In this document: positions 10,001-17,381 of the stretch, piece after piece | Position numbering within the stretch: position 1 is the stretch's first letter | Layout of the letters: each line of letters opens with the position of its first letter | DNA from: an uncultured Muribaculaceae bacterium | GTDB lineage: Bacteria > Bacteroidota > Bacteroidia > Bacteroidales > Muribaculaceae | DNA: 64,000 nucleotides | Assembly: GCA_910579995.1 (NCBI GenBank) | Contig: CAJTWH010000008.1 | Location: 1 to 64,000 of the forward strand | Direction of reading: 5' to 3' | Made by a program: the position numbers and the translations under genes | The notes under the pieces: generated by a model | Told to the model about the DNA's origin: nothing | What the model saw: only the letters and a program-made list of their open reading frames with translations | The model's database searches: none

Positions 10001-11142
10001 GATTTCTGCTCACGCGTCTCGGCGACAGGCATGGCGTCGATTTCGAGTCGCGCCTGACGCACATAGATCTCAAACTGCTCTACGAATGCCTTGCGGAATG
10101 GCTCGCGCTTCCAGTTTTCGAGGTCGCGGTTGAATATACTCTCGAAAATACGGCTCAGATAATTGGCTACCTTGTCGGGGAAGAGCCGGAATATAAGCAT
10201 GAGCACAGCAAAGCGGCGTGCCGGGTGGTAGAGATAGCCCGAGCGCTGGAGTTTGTCGAGAAGCCGCTCCACGAAGCCGTTTTGCTCTTCTTTGTCGATT
10301 ATCTCAAGGGTGTCGCGGTAGGGCTCTATGCTGTCGACAAGGTCGGTGAGCTGTTGCTGGAGTGCCCGGCGCTGCTCCGATTGGAGAGCATTGAGGAAAC
10401 TTGACCCTTCAAGAAGGAATAGCAGGCTCTCGCGCAGGGCGTCGAGCAAGACAGTATATGTGCGGTTCTGCACTCGCAGGTCGGCCTGAAGAAACCATTC
10501 CGGCAACTGGCGCATGATGGCTCGGGCAGCTGTCACCACCCACAGGCCATTGCCCGCAGCAAGCTCTGCACGCGCTGTCGCCAACTCCGGCAGGCGCTCT
10601 ACGAGAGTGCGGATAATGCGCCGTAGAGGTATATGGATAAAAGCACCGTCAAGTAGCGCGTCGAGATCGTAGAATTGAACACGCGCTCCCTCATCAATGC
10701 GCGAGATGGTGAAAAACTGGGGGGTGAGTCTTAAAAATTTGCAGCGCAGTCGCTGACCTTTGCTTATTAAACCTTCAGATTCGTAAATGCGGAAAAAAAT
10801 GCCGTTGCGGTCAATCGCATAATATGGTTCTTCGGCCGGACGGTCGGGCACCGCCGTTACCGTACATTCAAAAGATTCGCCTCTGGTGTAAGCCTTGTTG
10901 TAAAGTTCATAAACATATCGTGCTATATTAGGAGTCAGAGTAGGCATGCCGGCTATATCCACACCCTTTACACGGCAATACAGCACTGCCGGAGCTGCTT
11001 TTTCTCTTTGAAAAGGCAACTTTTTCATCGGTACTTGTGTCGGGCCGAGCGGGCCGTCAACTTCAATCAAAAACTCTTTTTCGGCAGGATCTGTCCCCCC
11101 GACAACTTTGAATTCATAACTTTTGTCTACTTCGTATGCCAT
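7066..11142 (-). CDS. Very large AlbA/Schlafen-domain protein (1358 aa), function unknown
   Basis: Start ATG at 11142 (MAYEVDKSYEF) was chosen because the open frame above it enters an AT-rich promoter region. Residues about 1-170 are beta-rich and 170-560 mainly helical. Residues 560-770 look like several small beta-barrels (GDIVAVRF and GIGLYVERP strands). At about 932-1090 lies an AlbA_2/Schlafen-type domain: SKYLEFKTSLVYP, then GLLNANGGQLYIGVNNDGYE, and RLYVRQSGQS. An acidic coiled stretch (about 1095-1150) and a beta-rich C-terminus (about 1165-1358) with GYLVLGYADEKAVKIPL follow; the latter faintly recalls GyrA/ParC blades (inference). No signal peptide. AlbA_2 domains bind nucleic acid or, in some Schlafens, cleave RNA. 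It is first in the ruvC/ligA/dprA run. Confidence 0.88.
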   Translation of the reverse strand: MAYEVDKSYEFKVVGGTDPAEKEFLIEVDGPLGPTQVPMKKLPFQREKAAPAVLYCRVKGVDIAGMPTLTPNIARYVYELYNKAYTRGESFECTVTAVPDRPAEEPYYAIDRNGIFFRIYESEGLISKGQRLRCKFLRLTPQFFTISRIDEGARVQFYDLDALLDGAFIHIPLRRIIRTLVERLPELATARAELAAGNGLWVVTAARAIMRQLPEWFLQADLRVQNRTYTVLLDALRESLLFLLEGSSFLNALQSEQRRALQQQLTDLVDSIEPYRDTLEIIDKEEQNGFVERLLDKLQRSGYLYHPARRFAVLMLIFRLFPDKVANYLSRIFESIFNRDLENWKREPFRKAFVEQFEIYVRQARLEIDAMPVAETREQKSKVETILTAIALQILLSENNADHSRSWNLFYRYVSLMRPLNVEALLTKSFLSLLGADVSTRIAYEQLKQPTMMMTQATIMPAGDIFNRLEGTHRFVGGGLEITISANGLELRPEGRHDITERAIPDGLMPWLKPQVMVNGIRSLSGTRLRKLGEHNQWWHDIEMSLFDTEAPSVAPVNELPRRHAAPGDEVYIVIDGVKDPYNINPTFTCHIDDAEYDGGTGTLRRDEIVGYNLKNPPMHVFRTPEGAVRGFLASVVDINADGSYIFSLRDTVDHYIENTYNFDDEYLAVITGNSDRDYSAISYNGIGLYVERPTDGTDCRVGDIVAVRFMNIGQQGQLKAYITGYPDDPDIAFGKNEAFQNLIEGIGEVDNSDNEMREVEEAVFRDMDEILSIDNIREIIEIIRFKAIAESDLIKAYDYLRFGRLLALAIADEALAEKILTHASLLTLHQFYATNSRVDADKLVELSTIAQADPFLKTVYHRLEMVSWLEDPSRNAELYATVGAPSNELEGVIARMVLAYNMVHLSDGNANSIASDIKEKIKEKLNVNNETRRGKYYGSESKYLEFKTSLVYPATAPGEIMREAPEEQQKHILSRIAGLLNANGGQLYIGVNNDGYEVGMHDDFKYYQRHNGAMAGTHRHRIANTDNLCVFIEDLVNQAFGERIGRKIEVSVDEEAEKGVICITVEQSLEPVFFDGRLYVRQSGQSTREYHGEAIEDFKHEREELRAEHRMRLALYEEEKAAEEEKPETEISVPRQAEPIPQIEETPAKPTIDTSHWRPNLLHDHESGYVEPSGYLYFNGEDQLLFSHNDLWLDGDEDCRLALTIPLELAEGYLVLGYADEKAVKIPLSEIYARGENNPMKRYSDEPLLFAAIAGRDDALLCIAADSTGSTWRRVTRLSAIEQGHLNSAPRRFHDAPIDHTVAYDIVDSAAIGKFSDCLSDKMGSKRFGFTMRVREDGDQRDYKFNEVFKLCSPTAL

Positions 11143-11182
11143 GGCATAATGTGTTTTAATTAGTTTTACTTGCTTTATTATG

Positions 11183-11190
11183 CAAAAGTA
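11183..11190 (-). promoter_or_regulatory. Probable -7 element for the AlbA-domain operon
   Basis: On the minus strand TACTTTTG fits the Bacteroidota -7 consensus TAnnTTTG, 40 bases above the chosen ATG at 11142. No good TTTG lies 19-20 bases further upstream, so the -33 part is weak. The 191-base gap also holds the divergent pyrE promoter. Confidence 0.5.
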
Positions 11191-11299
11191 ATGAAAAAAC
11201 AGCAGAAATACACCTCTTAATAAAGGAATTTCCAATATTTAACTTATATGCAGCCCTAAAATGATTGAAAAGGCTCTTCCGCAATAGAATATTTTTTCT

Positions 11300-11307
11300 T
11301 ATCTTTG
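11300..11307 (+). promoter_or_regulatory. Probable -7 element for pyrE
   Basis: TATCTTTG at 11300-11307 matches TAnnTTTG and lies 26 bases before the pyrE ATG, implying a leader of roughly 20 bases. A well-placed -33 TTTG was not found. Confidence 0.55.
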
Positions 11308-11333
11308 CACCAAGAAACAAAACACAGACAGAT

Positions 11334-11972
11334 ATGAAAAACGTTGCTCACTTACTGGCAGAGAAACTTTTAAAAATCAACGCATTGAAATTGCAGCCCG
11401 CCAACCCCTTCGTATGGGCTTCGGGTTGGAATTCACCGATATATACCGACAACCGTCGCACACTGTCGTATCCCGACGTCCGCTCGTTTATCAAAATCGA
11501 GCTTACCCGCATGATCATGGAGAACTTCCCCGAGGCCGAGGCTATCGCCGGTGTGGCTACAGGTGCCATCGCCCAAGGCGCGCTCGTGGCCGACATGCTC
11601 AATCTTCCATACGTCTATGTGCGCTCGTCGCCCAAAGACCACGGTCTTGAGAACCTGATTGAAGGTGATCTCCGTCAAGGTCAGAAGGTTGTCGTGGTTG
11701 AAGACCTCGTGTCTACCGGAAAAAGTTCGCTCAAGGCCGTAGAGGCTGTGCGCAATGCCGGAAGCGAAGTAGTAGGTATGGTGGCTCTCTTTACCTACGG
11801 TTTCCCCGTGGCTGAGAAAAACTTTGAGGAAGCAGGTGTGAAACTCCTCACCCTCAGCAACTACAATACAATGCTTGAGGTCGCTCTCAAAACCAATTAT
11901 ATCACCGAGGGCGATATCGAGACCCTGCAGAGCTGGCGCAACGACCCCGCCTCTTGGGTGCCCGAACGATAA
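11334..11972 (+). CDS. pyrE: Orotate phosphoribosyltransferase
   Basis: PyrE (212 aa) transfers the phosphoribosyl group of PRPP to orotate, giving OMP in pyrimidine synthesis. The PRPP-binding motif VVVVEDLVSTGKSS is clear. The N-terminal PFVWASGWNSPIYTDNR is the orotate-site loop, and YVRSSPKDHGLEN supplies the flexible catalytic loop. The open frame extends to 11265, but the ATG at 11334 follows the promoter and gives the usual start. The SRPBCC gene lies downstream in the same direction, separated by a dispersed repeat. Confidence 0.96.
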   Translation: MKNVAHLLAEKLLKINALKLQPANPFVWASGWNSPIYTDNRRTLSYPDVRSFIKIELTRMIMENFPEAEAIAGVATGAIAQGALVADMLNLPYVYVRSSPKDHGLENLIEGDLRQGQKVVVVEDLVSTGKSSLKAVEAVRNAGSEVVGMVALFTYGFPVAEKNFEEAGVKLLTLSNYNTMLEVALKTNYITEGDIETLQSWRNDPASWVPER

Positions 11973-11978
11973 GTTACT

Positions 11979-12137
11979 GAAGTTTCGCTTGCGAAACTCG
12001 TTTATTTTGAGTTTAAAAAGTTTAATGAGTTTAGATATACCTCGGTAAAAGTAAACTATTTAAACTTTATAAACTGCGCGGAAAGCGCTCTAAACCTCAA
12101 GTTTTCAAGTTGCGAGGCAACTTGCGAAATTTGAATT
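11979..12137 (-). repeat. GTTTCGC-palindrome intergenic element, copy 1 (full length)
   Basis: This element begins AAGTTTCGCTTGCGAAACT, runs through GTTTA/TAAAC-rich sequence, the imperfect palindrome GCGCGGAAAGCGC, and ends with a stem AAGTTGCGAGGCAACTT. The reverse complement matches the copy at 46854 over nearly its whole length. It fills the space between the pyrE stop and the SRPBCC start. Confidence 0.85.
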
Positions 12138-12157
12138 GAATAAGTTAAAAATCAGAT

Positions 12158-12571
12158 ATGGCAACATATACTTCCAAACCGGCTGTTGTGGCTCTCGACG
12201 CCGCCACGCTGGCACAGAAATTCAGTGATTTCCGAGGCCTTCAGGCTCGCCTCGACGAAATGCCCGAGGCTGACCGTCAGCGCATTGGCGATGTGAAATT
12301 CACAGAAGACTCTATAGTAATCAATACACCTCAGGTGGGCGCTATCACCATGCGTGCCACCGAGCGCACACCCGAAAAAGTGGTGCTCACGGCCGAAGGT
12401 TCGCCGGTGCCCATGAATATCATAGTGGAGCTCAATCCGCTTGGCGACCATGAGACCGAAGTCGTAGGCAAGATGGATGTGGAGATACCGGCTATGCTCC
12501 GTCCGCTTGTTGGCCCGGCTCTCCAGAAGGCTGTTGACCAGTTCGGCAGTCTGTTCGCACAGTTGGCTTGA
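12158..12571 (+). CDS. SRPBCC (START-like) family protein
   Basis: This 137-residue cytoplasmic protein has the pattern of an SRPBCC/START-like fold. An N-terminal helix (LAQKFSDFRGLQARL) is followed by a beta-sheet in which ERTPEKVVLTAEG and IIVELNPLGDHETEVVGKMDVEIP are alternating strands. It ends with a long amphipathic helix (GPALQKAVDQFGSLFAQL). The fold usually makes a deep hydrophobic pocket for a small ligand; the ligand here is unknown. Position after pyrE is often seen in Bacteroidales. No catalytic motif, signal peptide or membrane segment is evident. Confidence 0.8.
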   Translation: MATYTSKPAVVALDAATLAQKFSDFRGLQARLDEMPEADRQRIGDVKFTEDSIVINTPQVGAITMRATERTPEKVVLTAEGSPVPMNIIVELNPLGDHETEVVGKMDVEIPAMLRPLVGPALQKAVDQFGSLFAQLA

Positions 12572-12572
12572 G

Positions 12573-13082
12573 ATGTACCGGATGAAGAAATCGGCAGCGG
12601 GAGCTTTGCTCCTCGCTGCCATTGTCGGCTTTATAAGCCCTGCTTGCCACACTGTCGACGACGACCGCATACCGGTAATGCCCGTCAACATAGTGTTTTA
12701 CACCGTAGCAGACTGGAACATCTATGGCGTGGCGGGAGCCTTGGACTACAAATATTTTATCCGCGAGCAGCGCAAGCCTGCCAACTTCCCCTATACGGCC
12801 ATGACCTACACCGGCTTCGGCGGAATTCTTTTGCTCAGCGACGTGATGGGCAATGCTCAGGCTTACGACCTCTCATGCCCTGTAGAGGCCGACAAGAATG
12901 TGCGTGTAAGTATCGACGACGAAATGCTCGCCCATTGCCCCAAATGCGGCAGCACCTACGACGTATTTTCTCTGCAGGGCAACCCTGTCAGCGGGCGTGC
13001 CGCAGAGCTCGGCTATGGCATGCGCCACTATCATGTTGCGCCCGGCCGCGACGGAGCTGCATATATGGTGGTGTCGTATTGA
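12573..13082 (+). CDS. Exported Rieske-fold-like protein lacking both His ligands
   Basis: The 169-residue protein has an N-terminal hydrophobic segment ending ISPAC (Cys25, an imperfect lipobox), so it is likely exported and perhaps lipidated. Numbered from the ATG at 12573, Cys102-Pro-Val and Cys122-Pro-Lys-Cys125 sit 20 residues apart and are followed by GSTYD, as in a Rieske [2Fe-2S] domain. The canonical CxH and CxxH have become CPV and CPKC, so neither His is present. A four-Cys-type metal site is incomplete (three Cys). An alternative start at 12582 (MKKSAAG) gives a neater signal sequence. The gene starts two bases after the SRPBCC stop. Function unknown. Confidence 0.75.
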   Translation: MYRMKKSAAGALLLAAIVGFISPACHTVDDDRIPVMPVNIVFYTVADWNIYGVAGALDYKYFIREQRKPANFPYTAMTYTGFGGILLLSDVMGNAQAYDLSCPVEADKNVRVSIDDEMLAHCPKCGSTYDVFSLQGNPVSGRAAELGYGMRHYHVAPGRDGAAYMVVSY

Positions 13083-13083
13083 A

Positions 13084-13230
13084 AATTCAAGTTTCGGGTG
13101 CGAAACTTGAGGTTTAAAGCGCTTTCAGCGCAGTTTATGTAGTTTAAAAAAGTTTAGTTTTTCGAAGGCTTGTCTAAACTTGTTAAACCTTTTAAACCCA
13201 AATAAACAAGTTTCGTTTTCGAAACTTAAA
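13084..13230 (+). repeat. GTTTCGC-palindrome intergenic element, copy 2
   Basis: This copy is in the opposite orientation to copy 1. It begins AATTCAAGTTTCGGGTGCGAAACTT, contains GCGCTTTCAGCGC, and ends AAGTTTCGTTTTCGAAACTTAA three bases before the SGNH gene ATG. The left arm is shorter than in copies 1 and 6. Confidence 0.83.
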
Positions 13231-13232
13231 TT

Positions 13233-13994
13233 ATGAAAAGGCATTATATCGAATTATGGGCGCTTTTGGCTCTTGCTTTCGTCATCTTTGCGGTGGCGTC
13301 GGCTTTCGATATGCCTTTTAAATCGGCCGGTATTGTCGATACCTTGATGGCCAAGCATGAAGAGCCTGACAGCGCCCTCGATATTATCGCCGACCCTGAG
13401 CCGGAAGTGTTGATAAACCCTTGCGATACAACAGCTCAGACTATTCTTCTTATCGGCGATTCAATGCTCGAAGGCCTTGGTCCCCGCCTTGCAGCATACG
13501 CCGCCCATAACGGCCACACACTTTACTCTGTGATATGGTATAGCTCGACTTCTGAGATATGGGGGCGCTCCGATAAACTGCGCCGATATATCGACCGACT
13601 CAAGCCGACATATATATTCATCTGCCTCGGAGCCAATGAATTGTTTGTGAGAGATATAGCTTCGCACCGTCGAAAATATGTTGAGGCTATCCTGCGCGAT
13701 GTAGGTGATATTCCATATCTATGGATTGGCCCGCCAAACTGGGCCGACGATACAGGTATCAACGACTTGATAGCCTCAGCAACGCCCCAAGGAGCATATT
13801 TCCGCAGCAAGGGTATGCAATTCGAGCGAGGAGCCGACGGAGCACATCCTACTCCGGCGTCGGCGGCAGCATGGCTCGACAGCGTGGTGCGATGGATGCC
13901 GGCTCATGCCCTGCGCCCCATACGTCTTGACATTCCTGAGGAGGCTACAGCGCGGCCGAGCCGTACTTTTGTTCATCAACCGTCGGAGCGTTGA
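13233..13994 (+). CDS. Membrane-anchored SGNH/GDSL hydrolase
   Basis: A 253-residue protein with one N-terminal membrane helix (about 8-25) and a periplasmic SGNH esterase domain. The blocks are visible: GDSML with the nucleophile Ser77, GANEL with Asn135 (block III), and DGAHPT with Asp202 and His205 (block V). It is followed two bases later by an MBOAT acyltransferase. In alginate and peptidoglycan systems such pairs pass acetyl groups across the membrane to a glycan, and the same job is inferred here. The acceptor is unknown, because no polysaccharide synthesis cluster lies beside it. Confidence 0.86.
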   Translation: MKRHYIELWALLALAFVIFAVASAFDMPFKSAGIVDTLMAKHEEPDSALDIIADPEPEVLINPCDTTAQTILLIGDSMLEGLGPRLAAYAAHNGHTLYSVIWYSSTSEIWGRSDKLRRYIDRLKPTYIFICLGANELFVRDIASHRRKYVEAILRDVGDIPYLWIGPPNWADDTGINDLIASATPQGAYFRSKGMQFERGADGAHPTPASAAAWLDSVVRWMPAHALRPIRLDIPEEATARPSRTFVHQPSER

Positions 13995-13996
13995 CC

Positions 13997-15466
13997 ATGG
14001 AGCAATGTTGGGATAACATCTGCGGTCTGTTGGCCTACGACAGCAAGAGCCCAATGCTTTTTTCATCGGGGCTCTTTTGGGCGTTGTTCCTGATATTCAT
14101 GCCGCTCTACGGCATGCTCAAGCGGCGGTGGTGGCAGATGGCGCTCTTCGTGCTCGCTTTCAGTTTCTTTTTCTATTATAAGAGCAGCGGATTTTTCGTA
14201 CTTCTGCTTGCATTTACCTCGTTGGTTGACTGGCTCTTGTCAATCATTATGACGCAGCCTGAGGCAACACGTGCGCAACGGCGTGCGTGCGTGGCGCTGT
14301 CGCTGATGACTTCGCTCGGCATACTTGTATATTTCAAATATGCCGATTTCTTTATGTGGAATCTCAATGCCATGATAGGGTCGAATTTCCAGCCTCTCGA
14401 GCTTGCGCTTCCGGTGGGGGTATCGTTCTATACTTTTCAGTCCGTCAGCTATATAGTAGATGTTTACAAAGGCAAGGTGGCGCCGGCGCGCACATGGCTC
14501 GAATATGCCTTTTTCCTTTCGTTCTTTCCGGCCTTGGTGGCGGGCCCTATAGTCAGAGCTGAGTATTTCTTGCCTCAGATACGCCAAAACCGCCATGCCG
14601 ACCGTGCCGAAGTATATACAGGTCTGTGGCTCGTTATCGTCGGGGTAATAAAGAAAGCTGTCGTGGCCGACTATATAGCGCAATACAACGACCTGATATT
14701 CAATTCTCCCGGTGCGTATTCAGGCTTTGAAACGCTGATGGGAGTAATCGGCTACGCCATGCAGATTTATTGCGACTTCTCCGGCTACTCCGATATGGCA
14801 ATAGGCATAGCGTTGATAATGGGCTTTCATCTTGCTCCCAACTTTAATTTTCCATATAAATCACTCAACATCACCGAGTTCTGGCACAGGTGGCATATAT
14901 CCCTGTCAACGTGGCTGCGCGATTATATCTATATCCCCCTCGGCGGTAACCGCAAAAGCCGGCGACGCACGTATGCAAACAGCCTCATTACCATGCTTAT
15001 AGGCGGTTTGTGGCATGGTGCGGCGTGGAAATTTGTGTTCTGGGGAGGCATGCACGGTGTCGGACTGGCTGTCCACAAAGCCGCCACGCCTATGCTTGGG
15101 CGAATGGCCGACACACGCGTGGTGAGAGCTCTTTCATGGCTCGTTACCATGGCTTTCGTCGCATTGCTATGGGTGTTTTTCCGTGCCGACAGTTTCGGTG
15201 ATTCGGTGACTATTATACGCAGTCTTAGGGGTGATTATGGCTTGGACAGGATTCTTGCCTTCGGCTCGGCGCGTATGATATGGTTAATTCTCATGATATT
15301 TATAATAGCAGCTCATGCAATGCCGTCGAGAGTACATGATGTTGTGGTGAAGCGCTTTATCACCTCTCCTTGGATAGTGAAACTGCTCGTTTTCATAGTA
15401 GTGGTGCAGCTTGTCCTCGAACTGCAGACAGCCACTGTGACTCCCTTCATTTACTTCCGTTTCTGA
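13997..15466 (+). CDS. MBOAT family O-acyltransferase (AlgI/DltB-like)
   Basis: This 489-residue polytopic membrane protein has about ten hydrophobic helices. It carries MBOAT signatures: FYTFQSVSYIVDVY, FCDFSGYSDMAIGIA-type sequence, FWHRWHISLSTWLRDYIYIPLGG, and the putative active-site His in LWHGAAW with a second in GGMHG. Members move acyl groups from cytoplasmic donors to exported partners. The ATG at 13997 was chosen over a TTG at 13991, which would overlap the SGNH stop. It probably works with the SGNH protein just upstream in O-acetylation of an envelope glycan. Confidence 0.92.
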   Translation: MEQCWDNICGLLAYDSKSPMLFSSGLFWALFLIFMPLYGMLKRRWWQMALFVLAFSFFFYYKSSGFFVLLLAFTSLVDWLLSIIMTQPEATRAQRRACVALSLMTSLGILVYFKYADFFMWNLNAMIGSNFQPLELALPVGVSFYTFQSVSYIVDVYKGKVAPARTWLEYAFFLSFFPALVAGPIVRAEYFLPQIRQNRHADRAEVYTGLWLVIVGVIKKAVVADYIAQYNDLIFNSPGAYSGFETLMGVIGYAMQIYCDFSGYSDMAIGIALIMGFHLAPNFNFPYKSLNITEFWHRWHISLSTWLRDYIYIPLGGNRKSRRRTYANSLITMLIGGLWHGAAWKFVFWGGMHGVGLAVHKAATPMLGRMADTRVVRALSWLVTMAFVALLWVFFRADSFGDSVTIIRSLRGDYGLDRILAFGSARMIWLILMIFIIAAHAMPSRVHDVVVKRFITSPWIVKLLVFIVVVQLVLELQTATVTPFIYFRF

Positions 15467-15468
15467 GG

Positions 15469-15632
15469 GGTTTGTGGTTTGTGGTTGGTGGGCAGTGGGC
15501 AGCGAATTAGAAAGGGTTGGTGGTTGGTAGGTTGTGGGCAGCGGATTGGCTTTTAAGGGTAGCACTAAGTAACTCGCTGCCCACAGCCTACCAACCACCA
15601 ACCGCGAAGCCAACCACCAACACCACAAACTT
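15469..15632 (+). repeat. GGTTGGTGG/CCACCAACC long palindrome, site 1
   Basis: The GT-rich arm (GGTTGGTGGTTGG, GTGGGCAGCG) is followed by a loop containing AAGGGTAGCACTAAGTAA and an AC-rich arm (CGCTGCCCACAGCC, CCAACCACCAACC). The arms pair to a hairpin tens of bases long. It lies between the MBOAT stop and the promoter of the methylase gene. Confidence 0.85.
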
Positions 15633-15634
15633 AA

Positions 15635-15666
15635 TTTGTGATTGTCGCTATTTTTTTCTAATTTTG
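15635..15666 (+). promoter_or_regulatory. Promoter of the RsmI-like gene, near-leaderless
   Basis: TTTG at 15635-15638, 20 bases, then TAATTTTG at 15659-15666 is a full match to the Bacteroidota consensus. The ATG is at 15672, only five bases after the -7 element, so the transcript should begin at or within a few bases of the start codon. Confidence 0.7.
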
Positions 15667-15671
15667 TAGCT

Positions 15672-16400
15672 ATGAAAACCGGGCGAGTAATATTATTTCC
15701 GTCGCTTTTGGCGCCGGTAGCACCCTGCGATGTGCTTCCGGCCACTAACATTGCACTTATCCGCGAGGTCAAGTACTTCGTGGTGGAGGAGTTACGCACA
15801 GCCCGTCGCTTCCTTAAAGCCTGCGATAAGAGTATAGATATCGACAGCCTGCAATTCTCTGTTCTCAACGAGCATACATCGCCCGGCGAGGTGGAGGCTA
15901 TGCTCGGCCCGGCTCTCGAAGGATTCGACATAGGCATAATCAGCGAGGCCGGTTGCCCTGCCGTGGCCGATCCGGGTGCCGACCTTGTAGCCGCAGCACA
16001 GCGAAAAGGCGTAGAGGTAGTTCCCTTGGTGGGGCCGTCGAGCATATTGCTTGCATTGATGGCTTCGGGCTTCAACGGCCAGAGTTTCACCTTCGAAGGC
16101 TACCTGCCCATCGACGCAGGCCGTCGCAGCGAGGCTCTCAACCGCATTATCGCCGGAGCCCGCCGCCATCATACACATATATTTATCGAGACTCCATACC
16201 GCAACAATAAGCTGGTGAGTGAGTTGGCGACTAAACTGCCGGCAGAAATGCTGATGTGTGTCGCCGCAGACATTACCGGCCCTACGCAGAGCATACGCAC
16301 CATGCCTGCCCGCGAATGGCGCAAAGCGGAGTATAATTTCGACAAACGACCGGCGATTTTCCTTGTGGGGTCGTCGTATATACGCGATAAGAAACGATGA
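15672..16400 (+). CDS. RsmI-like SAM-dependent methyltransferase (tetrapyrrole methylase fold)
   Basis: This 242-residue protein has the two-domain fold of RsmI, which 2'-O-methylates C1402 of 16S rRNA. ISEAGCPAVADPGADLV and VEVVPLVGPSSILLALMASGFNGQSF match the SAM-site region, and ALNRI..FIETPYRNNK matches the C-terminal part. The usual N-terminal TPIGNL motif is replaced by LFPSLLAPVAPCDVLP, so this is a divergent paralogue group and the rRNA target is uncertain. ATG at 15672 was chosen because the promoter ends just before it. It overlaps the following hydrolase gene by four bases. Confidence 0.82.
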   Translation: MKTGRVILFPSLLAPVAPCDVLPATNIALIREVKYFVVEELRTARRFLKACDKSIDIDSLQFSVLNEHTSPGEVEAMLGPALEGFDIGIISEAGCPAVADPGADLVAAAQRKGVEVVPLVGPSSILLALMASGFNGQSFTFEGYLPIDAGRRSEALNRIIAGARRHHTHIFIETPYRNNKLVSELATKLPAEMLMCVAADITGPTQSIRTMPAREWRKAEYNFDKRPAIFLVGSSYIRDKKR

Positions 16401-17365
16401 GCCGCCGCCGTCAGAAACTACGCCAACAAGCCTACTGGAGCGAGCAGCCCGGCCTCTTCGACCTGCCCGCCGAAGGCGAGGGCAGCGAAAAGCTCGAGGC
16501 TCCGCGCGAGCTTGACCGCAGCGACGAGCGCCTCCGCTTCATATCTTTCGGTAGCGGAAGCAGCGGCAACTGCGCCTATATCGGCACGCCCTCGTGCGGT
16601 CTGCTAATCGACGCCGGCGTGGATAACAATTATGTCACCGCCCAACTTGCCGCCAACAGCATAGACCGTTCCTCCATCCGCGGCATACTCCTCACCCACG
16701 ACCACAGCGACCATGTGCGCTATGCCTACGCAATCTTGCGCTATAACCGCCACATGAAGCTCTATGCCACGCCTAAAGCTCTCAACGGTCTTCTGCGCCG
16801 CCACAGCATAAGCCGCCGTATAAGCGACTATCACCAGCCTATCTACAAGGAATTTCCCTTCGAGGTGGGACCGCTTACCGTGACAGCTTTCGAGACAAGC
16901 CACGATGGCAGCGACAATGTAGGCTTCGCCATAGACTTCGGCGACACCCACTTCGTGGTAACCACCGATACCGGCACAATCACCTCGCGCAGCGACCATT
17001 ATATGCGTCTTGCCCAATATCTGATGATAGAAAGCGACTACGACGCCACCATGCTGCGCAACGGGCCTTATCCGGCACATCTCAAAGCCCGTATCGCCGG
17101 CACGTCGGGACATCTCGATAATGCCGATACCGGACGCTACATCGCTTCGCTCGCTTCAGCAGGCCTGCTCAGAAGAGTATTCCTCTGCCATCTGAGCGAC
17201 ACCAACAATACTCCCAACATAGCCCTCGGCACCGTTCACCGCATACTTGAAGAAGCCGGCATATCATTCTGCCGCGACCGTCAGCCCGGACCGACAGATA
17301 CGCGCCTGCATATCGGTGTGTTGCCGCGCAGCGAGGCTTCGCCTCTTGTCACCTTAGGTATATAA
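16397..17365 (+). CDS. Metallo-beta-lactamase fold hydrolase (WalJ/YycJ-like)
   Basis: This 322-residue cytoplasmic hydrolase has an intact zinc motif, LTHDHSDH at residues 99-106, preceded by SFGSGSSGNCAYIG and LLIDAG, which are typical of the WalJ (YycJ) subgroup. GTSGHLDN and FLCHLSDTNN supply further metal ligands. Relatives are linked to DNA processing or cell-wall coordination, but the substrate is not established. A 45-residue basic and Glu-rich N-terminal extension precedes the domain. The start overlaps the methylase stop by four bases. Confidence 0.88.
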   Translation: MSRRRQKLRQQAYWSEQPGLFDLPAEGEGSEKLEAPRELDRSDERLRFISFGSGSSGNCAYIGTPSCGLLIDAGVDNNYVTAQLAANSIDRSSIRGILLTHDHSDHVRYAYAILRYNRHMKLYATPKALNGLLRRHSISRRISDYHQPIYKEFPFEVGPLTVTAFETSHDGSDNVGFAIDFGDTHFVVTTDTGTITSRSDHYMRLAQYLMIESDYDATMLRNGPYPAHLKARIAGTSGHLDNADTGRYIASLASAGLLRRVFLCHLSDTNNTPNIALGTVHRILEEAGISFCRDRQPGPTDTRLHIGVLPRSEASPLVTLGI

Positions 17366-17381
17366 TCTTAATATTGATCTG

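Noticed and set aside
15284..16090. 268-codon open frame on the minus strand over the repeat
   Set aside because: It runs through the palindrome and the end of the MBOAT gene, and gives low-complexity PTTYQPP-type sequence.
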